Origin: Pseudomonadota bacterium
GTDB taxonomy: Bacteria; Pseudomonadota; Gammaproteobacteria; Pseudomonadales; Oceanobacteraceae
DNA length: 64,000 nt
Reading direction: 5' to 3'
NCBI GenBank assembly: GCA_030145845.1
Contig: JAIXHJ010000002.1
Coordinates: forward strand, 248,001-312,000
A program made the translations under genes and the position numbers. Shown here piece by piece: positions 1 to 10,043 of this stretch; within the stretch, counting starts at the first letter, position 1, and every line of letters begins with the position of its first letter. The notes beneath the pieces were generated by a model. It was given only the letters and a program-made list of their open reading frames with translations. It had not been told where the DNA came from and did not search any database.

Positions 1-2
1 AA

Positions 3-836
3 GTTGCCAAAGCGAGCTTTATGGGCAGTAACGCTGCGCCACTGCAGCAGCTGAAAAATATGGCGACAACCGCGCAGGATCAGGCGAAGGGATGGCTTAA
101 TGATCTGGCGGATGGCTCCTGGGTGGCACTGATGCGGAAGGCCAAGGTGCATGTGGATACCGTATGGCGTTATCAGGTTTACGATAATTACCGTAACAAC
201 CTGTACGACCGTTATCCGTTATCGCGTGGACGTCAGACCGAGGCATCGGTTACGGCATTTAATGATTTCTTCAAACCCGGTGGCATACAGCAGGCATTTG
301 TTAATGAATATATTGCACCGTTTGTGGACACCTTCCGCTGGAAGCCCAAAAGTTATGCTGGTGTATCGCTGGGGCTGAGTACCGATACCCTGACCCAATT
401 CCGCCGTGCAGATAACATCCGTCGTGCTTATTTTTCCAAAGGCGAAAGTGCCGCTGTTGCCTTCCGGGCCGAACCGATGCGGCTCAGCTCGTCGGTACGT
501 CTGTTTACGCTGGAAGTCGGATCCTCCCGTACAACCTATTCGCATGGTCCGAGGATTGCGGACAGCATGGTCTGGACCGCAGGAGAGGACAGCCGTGCCC
601 GGCTGATTTTTGAAGACCTTAATGAAAATGTAAATTCTGAACAGTATGACGGTGGCTGGTCCTTTATCCGCCTGCTGGATGATTCTGGAATTTCTGCGAC
701 AGCCAGCTCTGCCAGTCGTGATTTAACGTTTGAGAAAGACGGATTTAATGCCATTTTCCGCGTGACCTCAGCCACCAATATCAATGCGTTTGATCTCGGT
801 CTGCTGCGTAACTATCGCTGTACCGAAGTGCTTTGA
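3..836 (+). CDS. tssM: TssM (IcmF/VasK) C-terminal part, type VI secretion membrane-complex protein
   Basis: The frame is open from the window edge, so this is only the last ~277 residues of a protein normally over 1,100 residues long. The visible part has the C-terminal domain of the TssM/IcmF family: the helical stretch ending in VWRYQVYDNYRNNLYDRYP, then FNDFFKPGGIQQAFVNEYI, then a beta-rich tail (VEPM-type region here read as AEPMRLSSSV) that ends at LRNYRC. In the family this domain is periplasmic and contacts TssJ and TssL in the envelope-spanning complex. It is followed at once by tagF and tssA, which fits a T6SS locus. The N-terminal membrane segments and the GTPase-like domain lie outside the window, so intactness cannot be judged. 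Confidence 0.9.
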   Translation, partial: VAKASFMGSNAAPLQQLKNMATTAQDQAKGWLNDLADGSWVALMRKAKVHVDTVWRYQVYDNYRNNLYDRYPLSRGRQTEASVTAFNDFFKPGGIQQAFVNEYIAPFVDTFRWKPKSYAGVSLGLSTDTLTQFRRADNIRRAYFSKGESAAVAFRAEPMRLSSSVRLFTLEVGSSRTTYSHGPRIADSMVWTAGEDSRARLIFEDLNENVNSEQYDGGWSFIRLLDDSGISATASSASRDLTFEKDGFNAIFRVTSATNINAFDLGLLRNYRCTEVL

Positions 837-847
837 CCGGGGGACGA

Positions 848-1522
848 ATGAGCAAAACAGGCCTGTTCGGAAAACTGCCCGCGCACGGTGACTTTATCAG
901 CCGGCGTCTGCCACAGAGTTTTATCTCGGTATGGGATGAATGGCTGCAGTGTTCTGTTGCCGGTAGCCAGGAATTACTGGCTGATGACTGGCTGGATCTG
1001 TTTCTGACCGGCGCTATATGGCGCTTTGCGCTCAGGCCCGGCGTAATTGATGATTCGGGCTGGGCCGGAATTCTGGTGCCCAGTGTTGACAGTGTCGGGC
1101 GCTATTTCCCGCTGACGCTGGTGCGTCCGCTGGTGCGCGGAACGGACTTCCTTGATTTTATCGCCGCGGCCGACGGCTGGTTTGCTGCAATGGAGGGCAT
1201 CGCAATATCGGCGTTGCAGGATCAGCTGAACGCTGATCAGGTTCTGGTTCTTATGGATGAGACAGAAAGTTCGGTAATGCAGAATTATGGCGTAATAAAT
1301 AAACCATCGGTGAATACGATTGCCAATGGCAGCATGATTCTGAGCGGTGAAAATATGGCGTCGCAATTTATTGAACTTGCCAGAACATCGTCAGAATTCG
1401 CCGGCGCGATGGGTGTCTGGTTTTGTCAGAAAACTGATTATTCAGATTCTCATACTTTGTTACGAAAAGGTCTGCCCGAACCGGGTGAATATACCGCAAT
1501 GATCAGTGGCCGTTTTTATTAA
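848..1522 (+). CDS. tagF: TagF, T6SS-associated protein (DUF2094 family)
   Basis: A 224-residue protein starting MSKTGLFGKLPAHGDFISR, the typical opening of TagF proteins (FGKLPxxGDF). In Pseudomonas and Agrobacterium TagF is a post-translational repressor of T6SS assembly, acting on the Fha/threonine-phosphorylation control step. Here it is a stand-alone TagF without the PppA-type phosphatase fusion found in some species. A TTG at 833 in the same frame overlaps the tssM stop, but the ATG at 848 sits just behind a GGGGGA stretch and gives the conserved N-terminus, so I chose it; the spacing of 3 nt is short. A 139-bp gap follows before tssA. Confidence 0.88.
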   Translation: MSKTGLFGKLPAHGDFISRRLPQSFISVWDEWLQCSVAGSQELLADDWLDLFLTGAIWRFALRPGVIDDSGWAGILVPSVDSVGRYFPLTLVRPLVRGTDFLDFIAAADGWFAAMEGIAISALQDQLNADQVLVLMDETESSVMQNYGVINKPSVNTIANGSMILSGENMASQFIELARTSSEFAGAMGVWFCQKTDYSDSHTLLRKGLPEPGEYTAMISGRFY

Positions 1523-1661
1523 CAGAAAAGTATTAGACCTGCAAACTGATAAATGCGGATGGCGACACACTGAGACCAGTTTTACAGACTGTTAAATTTT
1601 TTTTCAGGGGTGTAAGCTTGTGCGCCTTGGAAAATGATCGACTATGAAGGGATGCAGCATA

Positions 1662-2948
1662 ATGTCATTTAGCCATGTTGTTGATATTGATCGACTGGTA
1701 TCACCGGTAAGTGATGATGCCCCGCAGGGAACGGATATCCGCGCTGACCGCTCGCCGGCGTCAGACTATTACACAATTAAAGATGCGCGTAACGCCGCGC
1801 GTGCAGCCGAACGTTCCGCTATGTTCGGTGATGAAGACTCCGGCGACAGTTATTCTTCCTGGCAGACCGTGTCAGAAGTCGCCGAAAAAATCCTGACCTC
1901 CACATCCAAAGACCTTGAAGTTGCCGCCTGGTATATGGAAAGCCTCGTGCGTATGCAGGGGCTGGCGGGTCTGCGTGACGGCTTCCTTATTATCCAGAAA
2001 CTGGTCAATGAACATTGGGATGGCCTTTTCCCTGAGCCGGATGAAGATGGTATTGAAACCCGCGTGGCACCGCTGACCGGCCTTAACGGCGACGGTGGTG
2101 AGGGCACGCTGCTGGCTCCCCTGCGTAATGTGGCCATTACCGAGGAAGGCGATCAGGGGGAGTTCACTTACTGGCAGTACCTGCAGGCACGCGATGCTGA
2201 ACGTATCGAAGATGAAGACAAGAAAGCAGAACGTGTTGCTTCGCTTGGTTACAGTCTGAGCCAGTTCAATAACACCATCGCCGCGATGAGTGCCGACAGC
2301 TGCCGTAACTATGTCACTACCCTCGAAGAGTGCTCGTCAGTTTTTAAAGACACCAGTGCAAAACTGCGCGAGCTGTGTGGTGCGGATGCACCCCCGAGTT
2401 CAAAAATCTCTGAGTTGCTGGATGAATTAACGCGTACCGTCCGCTTCGTTTATAAAGAAAAAATTGAGGCGGCAGATGCTGCTGCAGCGGCGGCGGAAGC
2501 CTCGGCTGCGGAAGAGAGTGCGGAAGCCGGAGCGGCTGATAATAGTCATGCGCAGACCGGACAGGTCATTCAGCTGGCTGGCGGAGTACGTAACGGCCCG
2601 ATCGCCAGCCGCGAAGATGCACTGAAAGCCATGGAAAGTGCAGCCAGATATTTCCGTCAGTATGAACCTCACACGCCGTTGGCTCCAGGCCTGGAGCGCC
2701 TGATTGCCTGGGGACGTATGACGGTGGCAGAGCTGATGATGGAACTGATTCCGGATGGTTCGGCCCGCAGCCTGTTTTCCCAGTATACCGGCGTTAAACT
2801 GGATGGCACCGATACTGCCTCTTATGTTGCGCCGCCGGTGACTGCACCGGCAGCAGAAGCACAGACAGAAACCGATTCGCAAGAAACCAGAGCAGAGCCT
2901 GCGCCTGCGGCTCCACAGCCTGAAAAAAGTTCAGGGATGGGCTGGTAA
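1662..2948 (+). CDS. tssA: TssA, T6SS cap/priming protein (ImpA_N domain)
   Basis: A 428-residue protein with an ImpA_N domain at about residues 5-140 (VSDDAPQGTDIR, then the acidic motif LFPEPDEDGIETRVAPL). It is followed by an Ala/Glu-rich linker near residues 265-300 and a C-terminal domain with REDALKAMESAARYF and PHTPLAPGLERLIAW. This is the long TssA class with a C-terminal domain that in other bacteria binds the baseplate or the distal sheath end. The last ~50 residues are low-complexity (Ala, Pro, Glu). An in-frame ATG at 1644 exists, but the AAGGG at about 1647-1651 correctly spaces the ATG at 1662 (MSFSHVVDIDRL). Confidence 0.9.
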   Translation: MSFSHVVDIDRLVSPVSDDAPQGTDIRADRSPASDYYTIKDARNAARAAERSAMFGDEDSGDSYSSWQTVSEVAEKILTSTSKDLEVAAWYMESLVRMQGLAGLRDGFLIIQKLVNEHWDGLFPEPDEDGIETRVAPLTGLNGDGGEGTLLAPLRNVAITEEGDQGEFTYWQYLQARDAERIEDEDKKAERVASLGYSLSQFNNTIAAMSADSCRNYVTTLEECSSVFKDTSAKLRELCGADAPPSSKISELLDELTRTVRFVYKEKIEAADAAAAAAEASAAEESAEAGAADNSHAQTGQVIQLAGGVRNGPIASREDALKAMESAARYFRQYEPHTPLAPGLERLIAWGRMTVAELMMELIPDGSARSLFSQYTGVKLDGTDTASYVAPPVTAPAAEAQTETDSQETRAEPAPAAPQPEKSSGMGW

Positions 2949-3004
2949 ATTTTAACCGATCAGACGACGGGGTAAGACCGTTGTGACCTTAAAAGGAGTT
3001 GAGT

Positions 3005-3523
3005 ATGTCCGAAAGTATTCACAATAAGTTAAAACGTGTCCGCAAACCTCGTGTGCATATAACTTATGACGTTGAGACCAACGGCGCTGAAGTTAAAAAA
3101 GAGCTGCCATTTGTCACCGGTGTGATGGGTGATTATTCCGGTGATAACGCGGAGAACCGCAAAGCACTGAAAGAGCGTAAATTCGTGCAGGTTGACCGTG
3201 ATAACTTCAATGAAGTGATGGCCAAGGTGAATCCTAAGCTGAACCTGCAGGTGGAAAACACCCTGAGCGGCGATGGCAGCAAGATGGCTGTGGATCTCGA
3301 CTTCCGTAAAATGGACGACTTCTCTCCGGAAGCTGTGGTTGATCAGGTTGAACCGCTGAAAAAACTGCTGGATGCGCGTAACAAACTGCGTGATCTGCTG
3401 AGTAAGGCAGACCGTTCCGAAGATCTGGAAAACGTACTCGAAGAAATTCTGAAGAACACGGATAACGTTACCGAAATTTCCCAGCAACTGGGCCTCGGTG
3501 AAGAAAAAGAAGGGAGCGAATAA
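3005..3523 (+). CDS. tssB: TssB (VipA), T6SS sheath small subunit
   Basis: A 172-residue protein with the family hallmarks: [20 protein letters not shown] at the N-terminus, [13 protein letters not shown] at about residues 38-50, and the helical C-terminal half [20 protein letters not shown]. TssB and TssC interlock to form the contractile sheath. A strong AAAAGGAG ends 7-8 nt before the ATG at 3005, which rules out the TTG six bases upstream. It is followed after 3 nt by tssC, as in nearly all T6SS loci. Confidence 0.97.
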   Translation: MSESIHNKLKRVRKPRVHITYDVETNGAEVKKELPFVTGVMGDYSGDNAENRKALKERKFVQVDRDNFNEVMAKVNPKLNLQVENTLSGDGSKMAVDLDFRKMDDFSPEAVVDQVEPLKKLLDARNKLRDLLSKADRSEDLENVLEEILKNTDNVTEISQQLGLGEEKEGSE

Positions 3524-3526
3524 TCG

Positions 3527-5014
3527 ATGGCTACTGAAGAATTAGAGAGCGCGGTTGGCGCAGAAGCAGAAGAACAGTCAGTCAGCCTGCTGGAGCAGGC
3601 GATTTCATCCACCAAACAGACCAAGCGTGAAGAAACCCAGGACCTGATTGCCAATCTGACGGAACAGGTTCTGAAAGGTACTGTCAGCTGGGACCGCAAC
3701 CTGACCAACACGATCAAGAATGCGGTACAGGCGATTGATGAAGCCATGTCGCGTCAGCTGACGGCGATTCTGCACGATGAAAAATTCCAGAAGCTGGAAG
3801 GTTCATGGCGTGGTCTGAATCATCTGGTGATGAACTCCGAAACCGGTTCGACGCTGAAAATCCGTATGCTCAACCTGTCCAAGCGTGAGCTGTTCCGCGA
3901 TCTGGATAAGGCCGTTGAGTTCGATCAGAGTCAGACCTTCAAAAAACTGTACGAAGAAGAATTCGGCACTGCCGGTGGTGAGCCTTATGGTGCACTGATC
4001 GGTGATTTCGAATTTACCAGCCACCCGGAAGATATCGAACTGCTGAGCAAAATGTCGAATGTGGCCGCCGCCGCTTTCTGTCCGTTTATCTCCGCCGCTG
4101 GTCCGGGTATGTTCGGTTTTGACGACTTTACCGAGCTGTCCAAACCACGTGATCTGGGCTCCATTTTTGAAGCACAGGAATACATCAAATGGCGCAGCTT
4201 CCGCGACAGCGATGATTCCCGTTTTGTGACCCTGGTTATGCCCCGCGTTCTGGCCCGTCTGCCGTATGGTGAAGCGTCCAAACCGGTCGAAAGCTTCAAT
4301 TTTGAAGAGTTTGATCAGGATGATTCCGGCATGTCGAAAGCAGCTGCACATGATGATTACTGCTGGATGAATGCAGCTTACGTGATGGGTACAACCCTGA
4401 CCCGGGCTTTCTCTGAAACCTCCTGGTGTACTGCCATCCGTGGTGCTGAAGGTGGCCGGGTTGAAGGTCTGCCTTCCCACATCTTTAAAAGTGATGACGG
4501 CGATACTGACCAGAAGTGTCCGACCGAAGTGGGTATCACTGACCGCCGTGAAGCCGAGCTGTCCAATCAGGGGTTCCTGCCGCTGTGTCACTATAAGAAT
4601 ACTGATTACTCTGTGTTCTTTGGTGCTCAGACCGCACAGAAGCAGAAGGTTTACGATGACCCGGATGCCACTTCCAACGCGGCGATCTCAGCCCGTCTGC
4701 CATACCTGATGGCGACTTCGCGTATTGCGCATTATCTGAAAGTGATGGCACGCGATAAAGTTGGTTCCTTTATGCAGGCTGAAAGCTGTGAACGCTGGCT
4801 GAACCAGTGGATTTCACAGTACACCAACTCTAACCCGGACGCTTCGCCGGAAATGAAAGCCAAGTATCCGCTGGCTGAAGCCCGTGTTGAAGTGAAGGAA
4901 ATCCCTGGCCAGCCAGGTGCCTACAGTGCTGTAGCGTACCTGAAACCATGGCTGCAGATGGAGGAGCTGACGACCTCCCTGCGTATGGTGGCCAATATTC
5001 CACAGCCTAAGTAA
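3527..5014 (+). CDS. tssC: TssC (VipB), T6SS sheath large subunit
   Basis: A 495-residue TssC with the conserved blocks [62 protein letters not shown] and the C-terminal [23 protein letters not shown]. Length is typical of VipB. It pairs with TssB in the contractile sheath and is disassembled by ClpV, encoded at 10044. It is the first of two TssC-family genes in tandem; a short G+C-rich inverted repeat lies directly behind its stop codon. Confidence 0.97.
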   Translation: MATEELESAVGAEAEEQSVSLLEQAISSTKQTKREETQDLIANLTEQVLKGTVSWDRNLTNTIKNAVQAIDEAMSRQLTAILHDEKFQKLEGSWRGLNHLVMNSETGSTLKIRMLNLSKRELFRDLDKAVEFDQSQTFKKLYEEEFGTAGGEPYGALIGDFEFTSHPEDIELLSKMSNVAAAAFCPFISAAGPGMFGFDDFTELSKPRDLGSIFEAQEYIKWRSFRDSDDSRFVTLVMPRVLARLPYGEASKPVESFNFEEFDQDDSGMSKAAAHDDYCWMNAAYVMGTTLTRAFSETSWCTAIRGAEGGRVEGLPSHIFKSDDGDTDQKCPTEVGITDRREAELSNQGFLPLCHYKNTDYSVFFGAQTAQKQKVYDDPDATSNAAISARLPYLMATSRIAHYLKVMARDKVGSFMQAESCERWLNQWISQYTNSNPDASPEMKAKYPLAEARVEVKEIPGQPGAYSAVAYLKPWLQMEELTTSLRMVANIPQPK

Positions 5015-5022
5015 ACAGGAGT

Positions 5023-5039
5023 GGGGCGCTCTGCGCCCC
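5023..5039 (+). promoter_or_regulatory. Hairpin between the two tssC genes
   Basis: GGGGCGC-TCT-GCGCCCC forms a 7-bp G+C stem with a 3-nt loop, 9 nt after the first tssC stop codon. Only a poor T-rich stretch (CTGTTT) follows, so it looks like a weak terminator, attenuator or mRNA-processing barrier. It could make the second tssC gene less expressed than tssB and tssC. Function is inferred from structure alone. Confidence 0.5.
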
Positions 5040-5068
5040 CTGTTTCAGCAGTGATTAAGGGATCTGAT

Positions 5069-6586
5069 GTGCTGACTGATACTTCCGCCCCCGATGGGCT
5101 GCGTCAGGCCCCGTCTTCTGTCCGTTCTCCGCAGGAATCTGATTACTCAACCGGTGTCGACGCCTTTCTTGCTGCTGGCGATCCGGTGCGTGCCTTTACC
5201 CTGTGGAGCGATAACTTTGCCGCTGACGCGGAGCGCAGTGCCTTTACCGCACGGCGCTGGCTCAACCGCCAGATCGCGTTGATTGATGAGCTGATCAGTG
5301 AGCAGATTAATGCCGTCATTCATCATCCGTCCTTTCAGCAGCTGGAGAGCTCATGGCGGGGTTTGTGGTTTCTGGTGGATGCGCTGACCAACACGGAAAA
5401 TACCAGAATCCGCCTGCTCGATGTCAGCTGGAAAGAGTTGTCCAGGGATATGGAAAGAGCGCCGGATTTTGATCAGAGCGGCCTGTTTCATCTGGTTTAT
5501 AACCAGGAGTTCGGTACCCCCGGTGGTGAGCCGTTCAGTATTCTGCTCGGCGATTATTACGTCGCCCATCAGCCGTTTGATGGTCACCCGTTTGATGATG
5601 TGTTTACCCTGCAGGGCATCAGCCGTACGGCCGCGGCGGCTTTCTGTCCTTTTGTCTGCAGTGCGGCACCACAGCTGTTCGGGCTGGACAGTTATGACAG
5701 CCTTGGCCTGCCGATTAATTTTGATGAAGTCTTCCGGTCAAAAGAATATATCCGCTGGCGCTCGCTGCGTGAGCATGAAGACAGCCGCTTTCTGGCGCTG
5801 ACTTTACCGCAGGTGTTACTGCGCGAACCCTATCAGCCATCAACCCGCTCACGACTGGGGCTGAATTTTACTGAGTCGGTAAACGGTCGTGACAGCAGCC
5901 GTTATCTGTGGGGTAACGCCTGCTTTGCACTCGGTACGGTACTGATCCGCGAGTTTTCCGAAGTCGGCTGGTTCAGCCATATCCGGGGTGTCCCGCGCGA
6001 TCATTACGGCGGCGGACTGGTTACCCAGTTTCCATCGCTGCCGTTCACAACCGATCCGGCGTCTGGTTCGGTAAAAATGTTCACTTCCGTAGCGATTACC
6101 GACCAGCTGGAGCGGCAGTTAAGTGATATCGGGCTGATTTCGTTGTGTCACAGTTTTCAGACGCCCTATGCCGCCTTCAATAACTGCCCGTCGCTGCAGA
6201 TTTCAAAAAACTATGGCAGTAAGTCGGCCAACGCCAACGCCCGTATCAGTGCCATGATGCAGCAGATTCTGTGTGGCTCCCGCTTTGCGCAGTACATCAA
6301 GGTGATCGTGCGCGATAAGGTCGGTTCCTATATTACTGCCGAAGCCTGTGAGCGTTATCTGCAGAACTGGCTGGATGATTATTCCACCGGCAGGGATGAC
6401 CTGTCGTGGGAAATGATGGCCCGCTATCCGCTGCGCGAAGCCAGGGTCCGGGTTGAGGAAGAACCAGGAAAACCGGGGCATTACTCCAGCATTGTGCATC
6501 TGAAAACCCATTACTCGGTTGATCATCTGGTATCCGAACTCAGGCTCACCACATCGCTGAACCAGCTGGATACAGGAAAAGTTTAA
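5069..6586 (+). CDS. Second TssC-family sheath protein (TssC/ImpD-like paralogue)
   Basis: About 505 residues, clearly homologous to the preceding Tss[71 protein letters not shown], and a similar C-terminus ARVRVEEEPGKPGHYSSIVHLK. The sequence has diverged throughout and the N-terminus is unrelated to tssC. A tandem second TssC also occurs in the imp loci of rhizobia (impC, impD). The GTG at 5069 has a good AAGGGA six bases upstream; longer GTG starts at 5021 and 5051 would run through the hairpin and lack a ribosome site. Whether it enters the sheath or has a separate assembly role is not known from sequence. Confidence 0.85.
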   Translation: MLTDTSAPDGLRQAPSSVRSPQESDYSTGVDAFLAAGDPVRAFTLWSDNFAADAERSAFTARRWLNRQIALIDELISEQINAVIHHPSFQQLESSWRGLWFLVDALTNTENTRIRLLDVSWKELSRDMERAPDFDQSGLFHLVYNQEFGTPGGEPFSILLGDYYVAHQPFDGHPFDDVFTLQGISRTAAAAFCPFVCSAAPQLFGLDSYDSLGLPINFDEVFRSKEYIRWRSLREHEDSRFLALTLPQVLLREPYQPSTRSRLGLNFTESVNGRDSSRYLWGNACFALGTVLIREFSEVGWFSHIRGVPRDHYGGGLVTQFPSLPFTTDPASGSVKMFTSVAITDQLERQLSDIGLISLCHSFQTPYAAFNNCPSLQISKNYGSKSANANARISAMMQQILCGSRFAQYIKVIVRDKVGSYITAEACERYLQNWLDDYSTGRDDLSWEMMARYPLREARVRVEEEPGKPGHYSSIVHLKTHYSVDHLVSELRLTTSLNQLDTGKV

Positions 6587-6587
6587 G

Positions 6588-7067
6588 ATGAAAGAATACC
6601 GCGAAAAACGCCTGATCCCACCGGTGCTGGATCGCCTGCTGGAGCAGAATCAGAATGCTGATTTCCGCCAGAGCCACCACATCGTACGCTGTATCCGCGA
6701 GAGCATCCGCCGGGATCTGGAGAACCTGTTCAATACCCGTTACTGCTGTGTTTCACCGCCACCGGAATACCGTAATCTGGACGATTCGGTGCTGAATTAT
6801 GGCCTGCCGGATCTGTCGACCATCAATATGACCACCTTCGATAACCGCAATGAATTCTGCCGCAAGATGGAAAAAACGATTCTGAAATTTGAACCCAGAA
6901 TCAAGACCGTTAAGGTGAAAACAGAAGCCGTGCTGGATAACGAAGATCCGACCATTCATTTCCGTGTTGAAGCCACACTGAATGTGAACCCACTGCAGGA
7001 ACTGATTATTTTTGAATCCATGCTTAATCCGGTCAATCAGACCGTCGATGTTTCGGAGATTTTCTGA
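6588..7067 (+). CDS. tssE: TssE, T6SS baseplate protein (gp25-like)
   Basis: A 159-residue gpW/gp25-family protein, homologous to the T4 phage wedge protein gp25. The typical run SIRRDLENLFNTR at about residues 37-49 is followed by LNYGLPDLSTINM, and the C-terminal half carries the EPRI and hydrophobic beta segment of the family. It starts 1 nt after the previous gene, and its TGA shares one base with the tssF ATG, so translation of the baseplate genes is probably coupled. Confidence 0.95.
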   Translation: MKEYREKRLIPPVLDRLLEQNQNADFRQSHHIVRCIRESIRRDLENLFNTRYCCVSPPPEYRNLDDSVLNYGLPDLSTINMTTFDNRNEFCRKMEKTILKFEPRIKTVKVKTEAVLDNEDPTIHFRVEATLNVNPLQELIIFESMLNPVNQTVDVSEIF

Positions 7068-8899
7068 TGAGTGACCGACTTCTTTATCACTATGAAAAAG
7101 AGCTGGCCTTCATCAAACAGTCGGCCGGCGACTTTGCCCGTCAGCATCCTTCTGTTGCCGAAAGCCTGAAGCTGGGCAGTGATGCGGTTGATGATCCTCT
7201 GGTCGCACGTCTGCTGTCCGGTTTTGCGTTTCTGAATGCCAGAATTCAGCAGAAGTTGAGTGATGATTTTCCTGAACTTACCGATGCCATGCTGGAAACG
7301 CTTTATCCTCATTACCTGCGGCCGATTCCATCCATGGCGATTGTGCAGTTTTCCCCGGCGGAAGATCTTGATGGGCGGGAAACCGTTCCTGCCGGTACGC
7401 TGCTGGATACTACGGCCCAGGATGGACAGGAGTGCCGTTTTTCCAGCAGTTATCCGGTTGAGCTGTGGCCTCTGCGGATTGAGTCTGCTCAGCTGATGCC
7501 ACGGCCATTTATTGCTCCGGGCAGTTTTGATATCCAGGGGGCAGCAGCGGTACTGAAAATTTCGCTGAAAACCCTCAGTGCCGATCTGAATATTGCTGAG
7601 ATGGGACTTTCACAGCTGCGTTTCTTCCTGCGCGGACAGGCGCAGCACGTTCATCCGTTATATGACCTGATTCTGACCAAATGTTTCAAAGTGGTGATTG
7701 CCAATGGTGAGGGTGACCCTCATCCGGTGATTTTCAATCCCGACTGTCTGCAGCAGGTCGGCTTCGGTACCGATGAAGGCATTCTGCCTTATCCGCAGGA
7801 GTCGTTTAAAGGTTACCGTCTGCTGACGGAATTCTTCGCCTTTCAGGAAAAATTCCAGTTTATTGATGTGACTCAGCTCGATCAGGCGATCAGGGATTCC
7901 TACTCCGATACGCTGAATATTTATCTCTATCTGCGCGAGAGCGACAGCGAGCTGGAGCATCAGGTCAATGCCGGTGCTTTTGCCCTCAACTGCACCCCTG
8001 TGGTTAATCTGTTTGAAATGTCTGCCGATCCGGTACCGCTGACGCATACTGAGTCGCGTTACCCCGTGGTGCCGGACTCCCGCCGGCGAGAAGGGCTTGA
8101 GGTGTACAGCATTCTCGAAGCAGGGGCCACCGACAGCGATGGGAACTATATTCCTTACCGGCCGTTTTACGGTATCAATCACAGCCGTAATCAGGATAAG
8201 AAAGCCGCTTTCTGGCTGACCCACCGCCGTCAGGTGATGGAAGGCGATCACCGTAATGAGCTGGCTTCGGAAACGGACATCAGCCTAGTTGACCTGAACT
8301 TCAATCCGTTCGCCGTCAGTGATCAGAACCTCGAACTCAGGCTGCTCTGTTCCAACCGTAACCTGCCGAAAAAACTGCCATCCGGGGCGGGCCAGCCGCT
8401 GTTTGAAGTGGTCGATGATGAATACCCGACGGAAAGAATTTCCTGTGTGGTGGCGCCGGGGGCGACCATCCGCCCTCCCTTGCGTGAGCGCGGCTACTGG
8501 CGGCTGATTTCCCATCTCAACCTGAACCACCTGTCACTCAGTCAGGGCAGTGGTTCCGTCGATGCCCTGAAGGAAATTCTGCGCCTTTATGATTTCCGTG
8601 ATTCGGCCAGTACGCGCAATATGATTGATGCCATCGTCGCCATTCACACCAAACCGGTGACGGCGCCGATCCAGATTGATGGCATGGTTGCCATGTGCCG
8701 TGGAACGCAGATTGAGCTGGTGCTCGACCCGGTCATGCTGGCCGGTACCAGTACGATGATTTTTTCCAGTGTCCTGGAGCATTTCTTCGGTCTGTACGGC
8801 TCAATTAATTCCTTTACCAAACTGATTGTTACCCTGAACGGTAAAGTCGGAGAGTTTAAACGATGGCCACCACGCGCCGGCGAAAAAGCCTTAATTTAA
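7067..8899 (+). CDS. tssF: TssF (VasA), T6SS baseplate wedge protein
   Basis: A 610-residue protein with the family start LLYHYEKELAFIKQSAGDFARQHP and the block DPLVARLLSGFAFLNARIQ, then LTDAMLETLYPHYLRPIPSM. The C-terminus ends in the usual SFTKLIVTLNGKVGEFKRWPPRAG. TssF forms the baseplate wedge with TssG, TssE and TssK. Its first base overlaps the tssE stop and its last 37 nt overlap tssG, which is common for this gene pair. Confidence 0.96.
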   Translation: MSDRLLYHYEKELAFIKQSAGDFARQHPSVAESLKLGSDAVDDPLVARLLSGFAFLNARIQQKLSDDFPELTDAMLETLYPHYLRPIPSMAIVQFSPAEDLDGRETVPAGTLLDTTAQDGQECRFSSSYPVELWPLRIESAQLMPRPFIAPGSFDIQGAAAVLKISLKTLSADLNIAEMGLSQLRFFLRGQAQHVHPLYDLILTKCFKVVIANGEGDPHPVIFNPDCLQQVGFGTDEGILPYPQESFKGYRLLTEFFAFQEKFQFIDVTQLDQAIRDSYSDTLNIYLYLRESDSELEHQVNAGAFALNCTPVVNLFEMSADPVPLTHTESRYPVVPDSRRREGLEVYSILEAGATDSDGNYIPYRPFYGINHSRNQDKKAAFWLTHRRQVMEGDHRNELASETDISLVDLNFNPFAVSDQNLELRLLCSNRNLPKKLPSGAGQPLFEVVDDEYPTERISCVVAPGATIRPPLRERGYWRLISHLNLNHLSLSQGSGSVDALKEILRLYDFRDSASTRNMIDAIVAIHTKPVTAPIQIDGMVAMCRGTQIELVLDPVMLAGTSTMIFSSVLEHFFGLYGSINSFTKLIVTLNGKVGEFKRWPPRAGEKALI

Positions 8900-10002
8900 T
8901 CGAGCAGCTGCAGTCAGAGCCGTATCGCTTCGATTTTTTTCAGGCGGTACGTTTGCTAGAACGGGCTGCTCATCAGCCTCAGGATGATGAGGAAATCGCT
9001 GCCGACAGCGTCGGCGGTCTTGCCCGTCCTGATCAGGAAGCCGTGCATTTCTCTGCTGATCCCGGACTGGCCTTCCACGGCAGTGATGTTACCCGGGTGA
9101 CACAGAAACGGATTCACAGCCGCGAAACGGAAGAATCATCCGTACTGCAGTGGCAGATGAATGTTGCCATGATGGGGCTGACCGGCAGTCAGGGGGTGAT
9201 GCCTTATGCCTTCAGCGAAATGGTGCTGGGTGAACTGCGTAAGAAAAACCGGGCGCTGAGTGATTTCTTTGATCTGTTCAATCACAGAATCATCTCGATG
9301 TTTTATGAAGCCTGGCATAAATACCAGATGGTGCCGGAATACGAACGGGCGCAACAGAACGGTTCACTGAAAAATGACCTGTTTACCGAATCCCTGTTAT
9401 CCATTTCCGGCCTGGGGTTGTCAGAGCTCAGATTCAGGACCGCCGTCAGTGATGAACACATGGCCCGCTATGCCGGCCATCTGGGGCGCGGTATCTGTTC
9501 AGCCGAATCCCTGCGCAGTGCCATCGAAGGTATGTTTGGCTTTGATACCCACATTGAGCAGTTCCGTGGTGAATGGTACGAGCTGCCGGAAGATGTGCGC
9601 TGCCGCCTGCCGGACGAGGATCACCCGCAGGGGGTTAACAATCAGCTGGGCATGAGTACCGTGATTGGTTCGGTCTGTTATCAGATTCAGAACAAATTTG
9701 GTGTGGTGATTACGCCACGGTCAAAAGATGAGTTTATGTCTCTGGCGCCCGGCTCGAAGACACTGGAAGAACTCAGATCCTTTATCCGTATGAGTGCCGG
9801 CAGTGAACAGGACTTTGAAATTGAAGTACGTCTGAACGATGACAACCTGTCGCTCAGAAACCTGCTGGAAAGCGACGGAAATATGGGGCTGCTGGGCTGG
9901 AATACCCACGTGAACCCGGAAAACCTCGACGGGAAAATGATTTCAATCCGGTTGTCGCAGGAAATACCGACGCCGCTTGATGCATTGCCGATGGCCTATT
10001 AA
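8863..10002 (+). CDS. tssG: TssG (VasB), T6SS baseplate wedge protein
   Basis: A 379-residue TssG. The N-terminal YRFDFFQAVRLLERA, the central GSQGVMPYAFSEMVL and DFFDLFNHRIISMFYEAWHKY blocks are diagnostic. TssG bridges two TssF copies in each wedge. The gene begins inside tssF behind GGAGAG, so the two are probably translated together. A 41-bp gap separates it from clpV. Confidence 0.96.
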   Translation: MATTRRRKSLNLIEQLQSEPYRFDFFQAVRLLERAAHQPQDDEEIAADSVGGLARPDQEAVHFSADPGLAFHGSDVTRVTQKRIHSRETEESSVLQWQMNVAMMGLTGSQGVMPYAFSEMVLGELRKKNRALSDFFDLFNHRIISMFYEAWHKYQMVPEYERAQQNGSLKNDLFTESLLSISGLGLSELRFRTAVSDEHMARYAGHLGRGICSAESLRSAIEGMFGFDTHIEQFRGEWYELPEDVRCRLPDEDHPQGVNNQLGMSTVIGSVCYQIQNKFGVVITPRSKDEFMSLAPGSKTLEELRSFIRMSAGSEQDFEIEVRLNDDNLSLRNLLESDGNMGLLGWNTHVNPENLDGKMISIRLSQEIPTPLDALPMAY

Positions 10003-10043
10003 TCAGTCCGTTAATCAACCGGATAAGACAAGGAACCCAACCT

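Noticed and set aside
5021-5068. Longer start (GTG 5021 or 5051) for the second TssC protein
   Set aside because: The extra codons would run through a hairpin and have no ribosome site; the GTG at 5069 has AAGGGA at correct spacing.
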